Source of the DNA: Monoplex corrugatus
Taxonomy: Eukaryota; Mollusca; Gastropoda; Littorinimorpha; Ranellidae
DNA: 64,000 nucleotides
NCBI GenBank assembly: GCA_030674185.1
Contig: JAPXFY010000016.1
Span: forward strand, 49,935,250 to 49,999,249
Direction: 5' to 3'
A program made the translations under genes and the position numbers. The number at the start of each line of letters is the position of its first letter. Position 1 is the first letter of the stretch. Below, in pieces: positions 1-9,989 of the stretch. A model generated the notes under the pieces. It saw only the letters and a program-made list of their open reading frames with translations, was not told the origin of the DNA and ran no database searches.

Positions 1-23
1 CTCTCCCCCCTCCCTCACCCCCC

Positions 24-506
24 GTCCCATTTACTACGCCACCTTAATGGCCACACTTTTTACAATGCGATGATGATGATGTCGATGAGGATGATGATCA
101 TGATGCCACGAAGTTCCACCTAGGATTGAGACTGCGTGACAGGGCTGTACTCTACGCTCATCATACATGTATCATCATCATCATATATGTATATCATATA
201 TATCATCATCATCATCATATACATCATCATACATCCTGACGTCATCCAGGCCCGAGAGATACAGACACCTGCGAAGCTGGTCAACAGATTTGAGCAACAC
301 CCTCAATGAAGCATCCGTGAAGTGGATGAGACTCGACTGAGTGGTCCCAGTCTTCCCAATGAGCCCATAAGCACGCCCAACTCTGGGTAGGAACTGCTTA
401 GAGCCGAAAAATCCCACAATGATTTTTGAAGGGACTGATGGGGATTCGAACCCACAACCTTCCAGTCGGTAGTCCGTTGGGCTAACCACTACAACACGGC
501 GACTGT
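24..506 (-). repeat. SINE-A, near full length
   Basis: tRNA-derived SINE. The tRNA-like head is at the right: B-box GGTTCGAATCCCCATCAG on the minus strand with the A-box region GTGGTTAGC. The body carries the conserved blocks AAAATCATTGTGGGATTTT, GAGTCTCATCCACTTCACGG and CTCGGGCCTGG. The end near base 24 reads GTAGTAAATGGGAC on the minus strand. An ATG/GAT microsatellite lies inside the body. Other copies: 3750, 4500-5410, 17587, 25578, 40011 and 49350. Confidence 0.8.
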
Positions 507-508
507 TT

Positions 509-660
509 TGCATGTTGTTTTACTCACACTATGCAGGCGGTATGTTGCTACATAGTCTGCATACTCTGTCTATACGTTGGGCGTGCATGCCAGGTGTTTT
601 CAGATTTCTATCAACCAGCCGCTGACATGACCAACGAGAACTTTAGCGTATATATTTGAT
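509..660 (-). repeat. SINE-B, 3' half
   Basis: It matches the 3' half of the SINE-B family seen at 5805, 27820, 41610 and 51240: ACTATGCAGGCGGTATGTTG, GCGTGCATGCCAGGTGTTTTC and the CATAAGCC-like block. The tRNA-like head is missing. Confidence 0.6.
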
Positions 661-711
661 ATCCCCCCCCCCCCTCCCGTGGTGGTGCCGTGTGCTCTTT
701 GAGTATAAATA

Positions 712-1236
712 GTATCCCCACCGCTTCTGGAAATTCTATGCTAGAAATTTCCTCTTTTCCGTCACTGTCTTTGTTTCTGCCTTCTTCCTTTGCTTTTTCT
801 CATTTCTTCCTATCATTTTCTGACTTGCTGGTCCATTCACTTGTATGTGTTCGATAAAGTCTTCCGTGCTTTTTCTTAGGATTGATAATTGAGTGCATGT
901 ATCAAGTGCATTTTCGGCTCTAGGGAGGTGAGATATGCGGAAGCAATTTTAAGTAATTTAAGCCCGATTTTATATTTGTTTCGGTGTCCTGAGGTATTTT
1001 CAAATTTGTATTCAGGCGGTAGGCATGTTTTTTAAATCCCCTGTGTGATAAATTGGAAGGAGCGGTCAATGCCAGGGTATGTCCTTAGATTATGTGCGCG
1101 AATGCATTGATATATGTATTTAATTTTCTTTTCTTTTCTTCTTTTCCTGTTGAAGTTTTATATGTGTTTTGAAGCAATTATAGCCCTGATATGACTCTAA
1201 GCAGTCGGCTGGGCTTTAAACAAACATAACAATAAC
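712..1236 (-). repeat. Family D repeat, near full length
   Basis: About 520 bases matching 42195-42715 and 39333-39965 in reverse. On the minus strand it starts with TTTAAAGCCCAGCCGACTG and includes TTGACC(G)CTCCTTCCAATTTATC, GATTGATAATT..., and GAAAAGAGGAAATTTCTAGC. No protein is encoded and no tRNA-like head was seen. Confidence 0.7.
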
Positions 1237-1264
1237 AATTTGATACTCTGTATGCGTGTACGTT

Positions 1265-1610
1265 CGTTAGGGGGATGGGTGGGTTAGACACTGGCAGGTC
1301 TGCACACATATTGACTCTGAAGATCGAAGAAATCTCCACCCTTTACCCACCACGAGGTGTCTAGGCGGATTGAACCCAGGACCTTACGATAGCAAGACCA
1401 ACGTTGACCCACTGCACTGGCTACCTCCACGTCGAGGTCAGATGTGTTGATCTAAGGACCAGACTGAGGCAAGCCAGCCTATGGACAAATCTCTAGACGT
1501 CTGTTGACCAGGAAAACTGACTGCTCACACACAACGGACAGTAAAATACCAAGTGATAGTGGGTAGCCTTGGAAGAATTTGATTCCACCAGAAAACTTCT
1601 AGCACGCAAC
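1265..1610 (-). repeat. SINE-B head plus its conserved 5' partner
   Basis: 1265-1430 is the SINE-B tRNA-like head with CTCCACCCTTTACCCACCA. 1430-1610 matches 13040-13195 in reverse, so the two copies share a composite of partner plus head. Confidence 0.65.
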
Positions 1611-2050
1611 ATCTTTCAGGGAAAAAACAGTGGCAAAAAGGAAGGAAAGACAAGACCTCTAAATCTCACACATGGAGAACATAACCAGCATCTGTGACCT
1701 AAACATTCAAGAAATTGCCCACAAAAGTCAAGACAGAGGGGCCTGGAAGGAGATGTTGGTGTCCAGGTGTGCAGGGCCAACACCGAACCCGGTGAGGCCG
1801 ACAGGTGAGATAGGGAGTGGTAGCCATCATGAGATTTGGTCTATCTGCTTGGAAGTCAAGTCGTCATCCCCATGACTACAAGCCCAGTTTCAGTTTCAGT
1901 TTCTCAAAATGATGTCTCCGCTCTCGGAACGAATTCCATATGCACTAAACGTCAAGGCGCCTATGTGTATGGTGATCATAGCACAAGCCTTAAGCCTGCA
2001 CATAAACCCATGAGCTGGCCGGGTCCTAGGCCCCACCTAGACTATGTTTT
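1611..2050. other. No gene recognised
   Basis: Mixed sequence with short open frames of no recognisable family. The motif CGCCTATGTGTATGGTGATCAT looked like ordinary intergenic sequence. Confidence 0.4.
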
Positions 2051-2099
2051 ACCTAGTCTATATTTTATGCTGGAAGTTTTCTTGTTTCAGCCATATAGG

Positions 2100-2345
2100 C
2101 GTTACTTAATTTTATGACCATGTTTTTGAGAAATTATAATAGGCACAATCTTATTATAATTTACACATATCACGCCTAAACGAATATTATCCATCAAGGA
2201 ATTCCTTGATGGATATATTGTTTAGGCGTGATATGTGTAAAATTCCTTGATGGATAATATTCGTTTAGGCGTGATATGTGTAAATTATAATAAGATTTGT
2301 GCCTATTATTATTTCTCAAAAACAATGGTCATAAAAAAGTCTATA
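2100..2345. repeat. Long palindrome, MITE-like
   Basis: The left arm (from ATGACCATGTTTTTGAG through CACGCCTAAACGAATATT to CCATCAAGGAATT) is repeated in reverse complement on the right, ending CTCAAAAACAATGGTCAT. An extra partial arm with TTGTTTAGGCGTGATA lies in the centre. The arms are about 95 bases and nearly perfect. A similar direct repeat, GTCTATATTTTAT, lies outside both arms (about 2056 and 2339). Confidence 0.8.
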
Positions 2346-2599
2346 TTTTATACTGCTGGAATAATCTTGGTTACATGTAAATGACATGTGCATGTGTGTA
2401 TCTGACCTACAAACAAAAAAGGAACATGCATATAAAGTAAATGAATAAATAATTAAAGGTCTGAATCACAATTCAACTAGCTATTCTGTATAAACTCGTC
2501 TCACATGACAGACCCACCCCCCTCCCAGTCACTGCCCAAATGCTCAGCTGTTTATCAACTGGATGAAGACAATATTTTCTTAATCTTAGATAGGTATAT

Positions 2600-2715
2600 A
2601 AGTGAGCTGGTAAGTAAGTAAATAAGTAGGTAGGTAGGTAGGTAGGTAGTAGGTAGGTAGTAGGTAGGTAGGTAAGTAAGTGAGTGATTGAGTGAGTAAG
2701 TAAGTGAATAAGAAG
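2600..2715. repeat. (GGTA/AAGT)n microsatellite
   Basis: Tandem GTAG/GTAA tetramers with point changes. Confidence 0.85.
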
Positions 2716-2754
2716 TACCACGCCCATCGCTGTTGCACTCAAACTGACAGAACG

Positions 2755-3080
2755 GTCGGCGTAATGGTCAAGTAGGCGAGTCGTCAGGCATCCAATCAGG
2801 GGGTCTGACCTTTGACCCTATTTGCGTGTCTCCGCTTGATGGGTAAAGGGCGGAGATTTTTCTTATCTCCCAGGTCAACATGCGAGCAAACCTGTTAATG
2901 CCTAAAACCCCCTTTCGTGTGTATATGTACATGTAAGTATCGTGTAAACACGATAAAGATCCTGTAAGTCGTGTGAGTATCCCGGTGGCTTATGTCACCA
3001 CGAAAACAACCAGCTTGCACACCCACTGAGGACGGAGTATGTAGACTACGCAGCAAAATACCGCTTGCGTAATGTGATCA
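2755..3080 (+). repeat. SINE-B, near full length, diverged
   Basis: Head with GGTAAAGGGCGGAGATTTTT and CTCCCAGGTCAACATG, body with TAAAGATCCTGTAAG and GGTGGCTTATG, and a 3' part with GACGGAGTATGTAGACTAC. Confidence 0.65.
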
Positions 3081-3550
3081 AACAAAATGCATCGAGAAAA
3101 TTGCACCAAAAACAAAACAAAACAAAAATATGCATCCGAGAAAACTGGCAAACCCTAAAAAACACACACACACAAAAATATTATGCATCCGAGAAAATTG
3201 GCAACCTAAAAAATTTCTGATAACTAAGAAATACCTACCTACGTGCCCACAACAGTAATAACAGCAGCAACAACTGCAACAGCAAAATCCTTCCTCGACT
3301 GAAACGCACGTAGACCGCATCAGCGGAAACAGCAGACAACAACACCAGGACCAACTGCGGTGGTTTCTGTAATCGTGTTTTCCTGCACCAATGGTTCGCT
3401 GAATTATGTACACCATGTGCACAGCTGTTTAACAGTGGCAGGTCTCTCTCCCTGTCGCTATTGTTATTTCAATTAACATCCCCCGATGTTCGGGGCAAAT
3501 AGCGGTGTCATAGCATAGTTATTCCTGATTGGGCAGTTTTGCTGTATAGA
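3081..3550. other. No gene recognised; short direct repeats
   Basis: ATGCATC(C)GAGAAAA units recur three times at 3087-3205. The rest has no recognisable element. Confidence 0.4.
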
Positions 3551-3733
3551 TTAAGCCTTCGACTCCCGCACCCTATTCACCAACTGCAAAAACTTAACCC
3601 TTTGTCTCCCTCACCCTATCTACCAGCTTCCTGCTGAATAAGGTGAGGGAGTCAAAGGGTTAAGTTTTTGCTTTGTTGGCGTAATTCATAATACAGGATG
3701 TTGGTGAACAGGGTGCCGGAATCAAAATATTAA
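3551..3733. repeat. MITE-P (TTAA-flanked palindromic repeat)
   Basis: TTAA occurs at both ends (3551-3554, 3730-3733). Inner arms AACCCTTTGTCTCCCTCACC and GGTGAGGGAGTCAAAGGGTT are inverted complements. TTAA target sites with CCC-starting ends are the habit of piggyBac elements. Other copies: 27983, 28270, 35646, 41884 and 43393. Confidence 0.7.
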
Positions 3734-3749
3734 GCTTCTAACATTAGCA

Positions 3750-3861
3750 GTTGTCGTGGTGCAGTGGTTAGGGAACGGATCATAGACTAGCAGGTTGTGG
3801 AGTTCGAATCCCATCAGACTGCGGGAATAATCGGCTCTAACCGGCTCCTACCCAGACTTTT
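3750..3861 (+). repeat. SINE-A head fragment
   Basis: tRNA-like GTGGTGCAGTGGTTAG and B-box GAGTTCGAATCCCATCAG, then CGGCTCTAACCGGCTCCTAC. Confidence 0.7.
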
Positions 3862-3987
3862 TTTTTCAAACTTAATTTTAATTCGTTTTTGACTAAACAC
3901 AAATAAAGATAAGGTTTGCTAAACATGATTACGATATCATTGAGAAAACTGGACAAGATTTATATACAATGGATCGAGCAAAACACG

Positions 3988-4115
3988 CATCATCATCATC
4001 ATCGTCATCAGGTGCCCTGCCGCATGGCGTTGGCGACCATGGACTTCCAACCATCTCTATCTCTCGTTGCCCCCAGCATCTCCCCCACCCTCCTCATCCC
4101 CAGCCACTCTGCAAC
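3988..4115 (-). mobile_element. LINE-B 3' end fragment
   Basis: A (CAT)n tail precedes GTGCCCTGCCGCATGGCGTT, the complement of the LINE-B 3' end. It is truncated after about 100 bases. Confidence 0.75.
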
Positions 4116-4199
4116 GCATACATACGTCATATCTACCAGTCTGTTATGTGTTTTTTAAATAATACAGTCATTTAATTTATACAGTTTCAAATTTTAGTT

Positions 4200-4330
4200 A
4201 TTGTTGTTTGGTTCTCTTTCTTTCTTTCTTTCTTTCTCTCTTTCTTCGCCTGTTTGTTTGTTGTCTGTTTGTTTGTTGGTTGGTTGGTTGGTTGTGGTTG
4301 GTTGGTTGGTTGGTTGGTTGGTTGGTTTCA
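4200..4330. repeat. (TTTC)n and (GGTT)n microsatellites
   Basis: Adjacent tetramer runs: TTTC, TTTG, then GGTT. Confidence 0.9.
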
Positions 4331-4499
4331 AATTTATTTGTATTCGTTTTCAGCAAAATTTAACGATACACGTATTAGTAAAGCAAGATCATTTGTGTCA
4401 GACTTAAAGTTTAAAATACATGTAAAATGTCTACATAGCAACAAAGGGTCAATGTGCATGAATTTACAATCACTATCAATACATATAAAACAAACATTC

Positions 4500-5410
4500 A
4501 AATGTAAACAAGCAGGTAACTCCTTCCCAGACTTGAGTGTGTTATGGGCTCATTGGAAAGACGGGACTACATAGTCAAGACTCATCCTTTTCGCGGTTAC
4601 GTCATTGAGGGTGTTAATCAAAATAATTAATGTCCCCACTAACATTGCAGGTGTTTGTATCTATCAGGTGTGGTTGCCGCCAGAATATTTTTTTTAGGAT
4701 CATAGCACTCAGGGAGGTTATTTTGAGCTCAATATGTTTGTCTTTCTAGTCCCATTTTCTACGCCACCTTAATGGCCACAGAAGCTGGAACAGTTTTTAT
4801 GATGCGATGATGATGATGATGATGTCCGTGAGGATGATAATCATGATGCTATAGAGTTCCAGCAAAATTAAACGATACACTACTAGTAAGCTGTATGATC
4901 CTTGACGATGGGATGGTAATCATGATGTTGTAGAGTTCAGTTCTGCATTGAGACGCGTGACAGGGCTATACTCTACGCTTACTATCATAGTGTATCCTAG
5001 CGTCAACCAGGCCCGAGAGATACAGACACCTGCGGTGCTGGTCAGAAAATTTGAGCAACCACCTCAATGACGCATCCGTGAAGTGGATTAAACTCGACTG
5101 TGTGGTCCCAGTCTTCCCAATGAGCCCATAGCACACCCAATTCTGGGTAGGAGCCGGTGTGAGCCGAAAAATCCCACAAGGATTTTTGAAGGGACCGATG
5201 GGGATTCGAACCCACGACCTTCCTGTCGGTAGTCCGTTGCGCTAACCACTACACCACGGCGACTGGTATTGACGCCAGAATATATTATGAAAGGAAGCGT
5301 AGAGTACAGGCCTGTCACACAGTCTCAATGCAGAACTGAACTCTACAGCATCATGATTACCATCCCCATCGTCAAGGATCATTACAGCTTTGTGAAAGAT
5401 TGTACTTGAT
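4500..5410 (+). repeat. SINE-A interrupted by a second, inverted SINE-A
   Basis: The plus-strand SINE-A runs 4500-4688 and resumes at 5274-5410. The minus-strand copy at 4689-5268 includes a poly(T) start (its A tail), a 3' extension with AACCTCCCTGAGTGC in reverse and the tRNA-like head at 5200-5265. GCCAGAATAT flanks both sides (4679-4688 and 5274-5283). Confidence 0.8.
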
Positions 5411-5804
5411 TGTGCGGCCATCGAAATGGCTTGGAAGATGGACCAGCAAAGCAAAACAAAACAGAAAAGAGCCCGTAACTTTGGCAGTCATTAACACTTG
5501 GAGACAGTGATCATTTCTGACTATGTGGGTTGTTATCGTATTGACCAGTGCCCACAAAATACCACCACTCAACCAGTGGCGAAATGGTTAACGAAGCTGA
5601 CTTAATATGATATTAAAGCCAACAAACATTGAATGTACGGTGATATATGGGCACATCAAAAACGTCAGCTTGGCAATCTCTCACTTAATCTGTGGGAGGC
5701 AATGCCATTACACAGAAGGCTGAATATTGTCTATTGGGCCTTATCATTGAGCACAATCTTACCTGTCAAGATGACATTGATTATATATGTGTGTATGTAC
5801 GTTG
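5411..5804. other. No gene or repeat recognised
   Basis: Mixed composition with no family resemblance noted. Confidence 0.4.
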
Positions 5805-5945
5805 TTTTGCCCACAATATGCAGGCAGTATGATGCAGCACAGTCTGCATACTCCGTTTTTTGTGAGTGTGCATGCTGGGTGTTTCCAGGTCACTATAAGC
5901 CACTAGACACTGACATGACTCACGGGATCTTAAACGTGTATATAT
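5805..5945 (-). repeat. SINE-B 3' half
   Basis: ACAATATGCAGGCAGTATGATG, GCATGCTGGGTGTTTCCAGG and ACTGACATGACTCACGGGAT. Confidence 0.7.
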
Positions 5946-5997
5946 ACATACATGCACACACATATATATATATACATACACACACACACACACATAT

Positions 5998-6034
5998 CAT
6001 GCGATATTGCTTGGGAGAACAGCTCGCAATTTAC
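5998..6034 (-). repeat. Conserved microsatellite partner, copy 1
   Basis: GCGATATTGCTTGGGAGAAC then AGCTCGCAATT, next to a CA run. The reverse complement occurs beside the GT run at 6683. Confidence 0.55.
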
Positions 6035-6567
6035 ACAGAAAAAAAAATCATTGACAAAACTGATAGCAGCAGCAACAACAACAACATCAGCAACATGCTG
6101 AGGTTGGGGATCAACCGTAAGTGACCCTCCTAAAGTGCTCCATCGTTATGTAACACCTTGTTATTAATATCCTGCATATAAAGCACGACTGTAAACTACC
6201 AGCCGACCTAATCTTGTCCTGTATTTATGGTGCTGACGAATCGAAATGCAACTCGGCAACATGTGCAGCACTATCTACACAGGAAAGAGAGAAAAGCTAA
6301 CTGCACGGTTATCATACACACAGTGCTGTTCAGGTCTCTTAGGGACTTTTGCGTGAGGACACGATGTAATCGTCCTTGTTCTAACACTAGCCCAGCTTTG
6401 TGCATCATCACTCAGATGAAGGCCTGACCACAGCGTCTGTTCGTCTGTTGTCTTCCTGTTTATTTGAGGTCGTTTTATACTGCAAGGCAGACAACCCTAA
6501 CCTCCCTCATTTTTGGCTGTAAAAATCTACCTGTAGTCAGCCTACAATACGTTATCAGTTTTGTCAC
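6035..6567. other. No gene recognised
   Basis: An AGCAGCAACAACAACAAC stretch near 6065; otherwise unremarkable. Confidence 0.35.
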
Positions 6568-6593
6568 AGTGATTGTGTGCGTGTGTGTGTGTG

Positions 6594-6684
<91 letters not shown>
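6568..6684. repeat. (GT)n microsatellite
   Basis: About 55 GT units, nearly pure. Confidence 0.95.
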
Positions 6685-6687
<3 letters not shown>

Positions 6688-6959
6688 TGCGAGCTGTTCT
6701 CCCCAGCAATATCGTATAATACGATACAACATAATAAAACAATACGATACAATACAATGCAGTACGGTACCACATGGTACAGCACAAGAATTCGAACAAG
6801 GACCTGGTCCCTCCCTACATGACATTAAAGATGAGGGTTTACTAGTACAAGACATTGAGATCATTTTTCCTCAATGTGCAGATAATCTAAAGGGCTTTGG
6901 AGGAAAAAAATGTCATACTGGAAGAGTAGTGCTACACCAAAATAATTTATAACATCACC

Positions 6960-7355
6960 AATGAAAACAGAATCAAAAGTGCAGAGATGTGGTTCTACAG
7001 AAGACTCCTGAGAATTAGCTGGCGTGAAAGACGAACAAATCGAAGCTTTGTGGATGAACTGAACAAACAAAAAACTAAACTTTTAGGCCAGGATAGGAAA
7101 ATGAAAATGAAATATTTTGGACATGCTTTGCGACATCCGAGCTGTCATTAATGAAGACTGTGGCCCAGGGCAAAATGCAGGGCAAGAGACGACAAGGAAG
7201 ACCGCCGACTTCCTATGTAGAGAACATAGCCAAGTGGATGAAGTTACCGAAAGACGAAATCTACAGAACGACTGTAGACAGAAGGGGATGGAGACAGCTG
7301 ACGGGGCATGTATCAGCGGCTACCATCAAGAATGATGTCGCCGACAGGTGAACAG
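6960..7355 (+). mobile_element. LINE-C 3' end
   Basis: Translates to pieces of a LINE ORF2 C-terminus: EMWFYRRLLRISW, KMKYFGHALRHPS, GKMQGKRRQGRPPTSYVENI and TVDRRGWRQLTG. Broken by frameshifts; near-identical in outline to 10955-11395. Confidence 0.8.
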
Positions 7356-7800
7356 GTGAACCAATTTTCTAAGCCTATCTTTGGCCAGTTTTGGACGTTC
7401 TGAATACCTATGTCTAGTTCAGTACTGGCCGGTTAAGGCTGTGTTGAATGCGAAAGTGTTGAAGCTGACAACACAACAAGAGATTTTTATACTGGGATTG
7501 AGCTCATGCTACTAGATGCTGTATTTTCAGTTTTGTTCGTCCGTTCGTTATTTCTTATAACATCTATTCACATACGTGCTTTTAGACCCAAAAAGATAAA
7601 ACGAAAATAAAAAAATGAATAAATAAATTAAATAAACGAATAAATCAATAAACAATGTATCTATAGGGTGAATGCATCTATGAAATCATGAAGGCATTGT
7701 ATCATATGAGGTAACATCAAACAATTTAACGAACAAGTAAAAACAATCAGAACATTAGAACGATCAGGATTCGTCAGTTTGATCAGGGTTGAGTGTATGT
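7356..7800. other. No gene recognised; AAAT-rich
   Basis: Contains an A-rich AAATAAAT stretch at 7605-7650 and nothing else recognisable. Confidence 0.4.
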
Positions 7801-7805
7801 ATATG

Positions 7806-7878
7806 TATGCGCGCGCGCGCGCGCGGGTGGTGTGTGTGTGTGTGTGTGTGTGTGTGTTGTGTGTTGTGTGTGTGTGTG

Positions 7879-7941
<63 letters not shown>

Positions 7942-7950
7942 TGTCTTTGT
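7806..7950. repeat. (GC)n then (GT)n microsatellite
   Basis: Alternating GC (about 8 units) continues into about 55 GT units with TTGT breaks; all of it is alternating purine-pyrimidine. Confidence 0.95.
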
Positions 7951-8396
7951 GCTACGAGCATATTGACTGAGCCATCTGTGTTTCTGGAATTCAGTGGTCA
8001 GTGTGCGCCGCTTTGGGTCAGTTCAATTCAAACGCTTTATTATTCAAGGCTAGTAGCATTAGGTCCCGCTGGATCTGCCTTACACCTGGTCCTTGCTACT
8101 CTACACATATAGCATCAATTCTAACGTGAAACACATGAATTAAAACTTAACAAATGAAATAACAGCGAATCATTAAAAGGAAAACAAGCAACTTTCAAAC
8201 ATAGCGACAGAGGAAAAGAAGAAGATAAAAGAAACATCGAAAACAAACACGGGAGAAAGGAGTGTCATTCAAACGTTTGATGAAAACAGATGAACCGTAA
8301 CACACAATGTCAGAGAAGTTATGAAAATGAACACAAATCAAATATTGACTTTTATACGTCAACGGGTCAAGCATTTTATGCAAGAATGAGAACGGT
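7951..8396. other. No gene recognised
   Basis: 8010-8190 (CAATTCAAACGCTTTATTAT and on) has the look of a dispersed repeat, but no second copy was found here. Confidence 0.35.
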
Positions 8397-8905
8397 AAAT
8401 ATTGACAGATTGTCATAGCCCCAGGAGAATGAAAGAAGGAGTTGTTTCCCTGGATTGTCACGGCCTCGAGACAGGACAAGAAGAGTTGTTTCCCTGTCTT
8501 GGGACAATGACAATCTGTTTATTATTTGCCGTACGGTATTGTCTGTCCCTGGCAGTTTTTTTTTTTTCATAAAAGCATGAGAGACAAAAGTAGACGCACG
8601 TGAAACAAATACATGTCAACCCTTATAATAAAAACAAAGAACAGCAACAACAACAAAAGATAACATTAATAGAAAGAGCAGAAGTTACAGCAGCAACACT
8701 AGTGGTAGTAGAAGCAGCAGTAGTAGTGGTAGCAGCAGCACCAGCACCAGCAGAAGTAGTAGTACAGCAGTAGCAGAGTAGTAGTAGCAGCAGTAGCAGC
8801 AGTAGTAGTAGTAGTAGTGGTGGTGGTGGTGGTGGTGGTACAGAAGTAGCAGCAGCAGCAGCAGCAGCTGTAGTAGTACTCGTAGTAGTAGTAAAGGATC
8901 TCGAG
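8397..8905. repeat. Duplicated segment, copy 1
   Basis: It matches 10189-10622 nearly base for base from TGTCATAGCCCCAGGAG to GACTTGGAGGTTGA. The left part can fold: AGATTGTCAT...CCC against GGGACAATGACAATCT. The right part is AGC/AGT triplets. Confidence 0.85.
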
Positions 8906-8936
8906 ACTTGGAGGTTGAGGGACAGGCGAGTTATTA

Positions 8937-8983
8937 TTTCTCTCTCTCTCTCCTCTCTCTCCTCTCTCTCTTTTCTCTCTCTG

Positions 8984-9036
<53 letters not shown>

Positions 9037-9037
9037 A
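8937..9037. repeat. (CT)n microsatellite
   Basis: CT units with CTC and TTTT interruptions. Confidence 0.95.
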
Positions 9038-9295
9038 AGGGACACACACGGTCAAGACCGTGGTTGTACCTAACCGTAGAGCGAAGATCTATGTGCCCAC
9101 TGCCTGTCGCATCCCATCAACAGCATGACAGACCAGGCGCTGTGTACGTACGTATACCAACAACGTCTTGCTTAGAAAGTGACACCCCCAAAATACCTAC
9201 CCTTTCAAATCGGTTCCAAGGCTTGCCAACTGAACTGAAACGGCTAATGCAGTTCCGGTCCTAAGTCGTTTCTTTTCAAACGGATATTGTTTTAT
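9038..9295. other. No gene recognised
   Basis: About 260 bases of mixed sequence. Confidence 0.35.
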
Positions 9296-9735
9296 ATTCA
9301 TCACCATCATCATCATCGTCATTTGTAGTATTAGTATTAGTAGTTGTTGTTGTTGTTGTTGTTATCGTCCTCGTCATCAGCATCGTCGTTGTCGTCGTCG
9401 TCGTCGTCCGTCGTCGTCACCATCATCATCATCATTATCATCATCATCAGTAGTATTGTTACTATATAACTATTATCATAATCATTATTGATATTCCTGT
9501 TATTATCATTGTCGTCATTATAATTGCATTGTTATCACTATTATTATCATCATTCTTATCATCATCATCATCATTATTGTCGTTGCTATTATTATTATTA
9601 CTATTATTATTATATTGTTGTTGTTGCTATTGCTATTATTGTAATTGGTAGTAGTAGTAGTAGTAGTAGAAATGGTGGTAGTAGTAGTAGTAGCAGCAGC
9701 AGCAGCAGTAGTAGTGTAGTAGTTTTAGTAGTGAG
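9296..9735. repeat. Mixed trinucleotide repeat block
   Basis: Runs of ATC, GTT, GTC, ATT and AGT/AGC triplets, shifting from one to the next. Open frames across it are low-complexity artefacts. Confidence 0.9.
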
Positions 9736-9754
9736 CAGAACAGACTCCACTGTG

Positions 9755-9985
9755 TTGGTGTACATCCAGCATTTTTGGTGGGGTGCATGCTGGGTGTTTT
9801 CTTATTTCCATAAGCCAGCCACTGATCTGACTGACGGGATGTTTAACGTGCACGCTTGTTATTCTGTAGGGGTATTTTCACGGAGAAGTTTCAGGCACTA
9901 ACAGGTCTGCACAAATGTTGAAATGGGTAAGCTCTACACTTTTTACCCACTGGGTTCGAAATCCAAAACAAGTGCGACCACCTGC
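9755..9985 (-). repeat. SINE-B
   Basis: GGGTGCATGCTGGGTGTTTT, CACTGATCTGACTGACGGGA, ACAGGTCTGCACAAATGTTG and TTTTTACCCACTGGGTTCGA. Confidence 0.75.
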
Positions 9986-9989
9986 GTTC

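Noticed and set aside
6475..6864. Histidine/threonine or cysteine/valine repeat proteins (also 7764, 11605-12700, 15045, 22714, 24109, 35869, 50940)
   Set aside because: They are translations of CA/GT microsatellites.
8623..9045. 140-codon Thr/Ala/Pro-rich frame
   Set aside because: It covers AGT/AGC triplets and a CT run; low complexity only.
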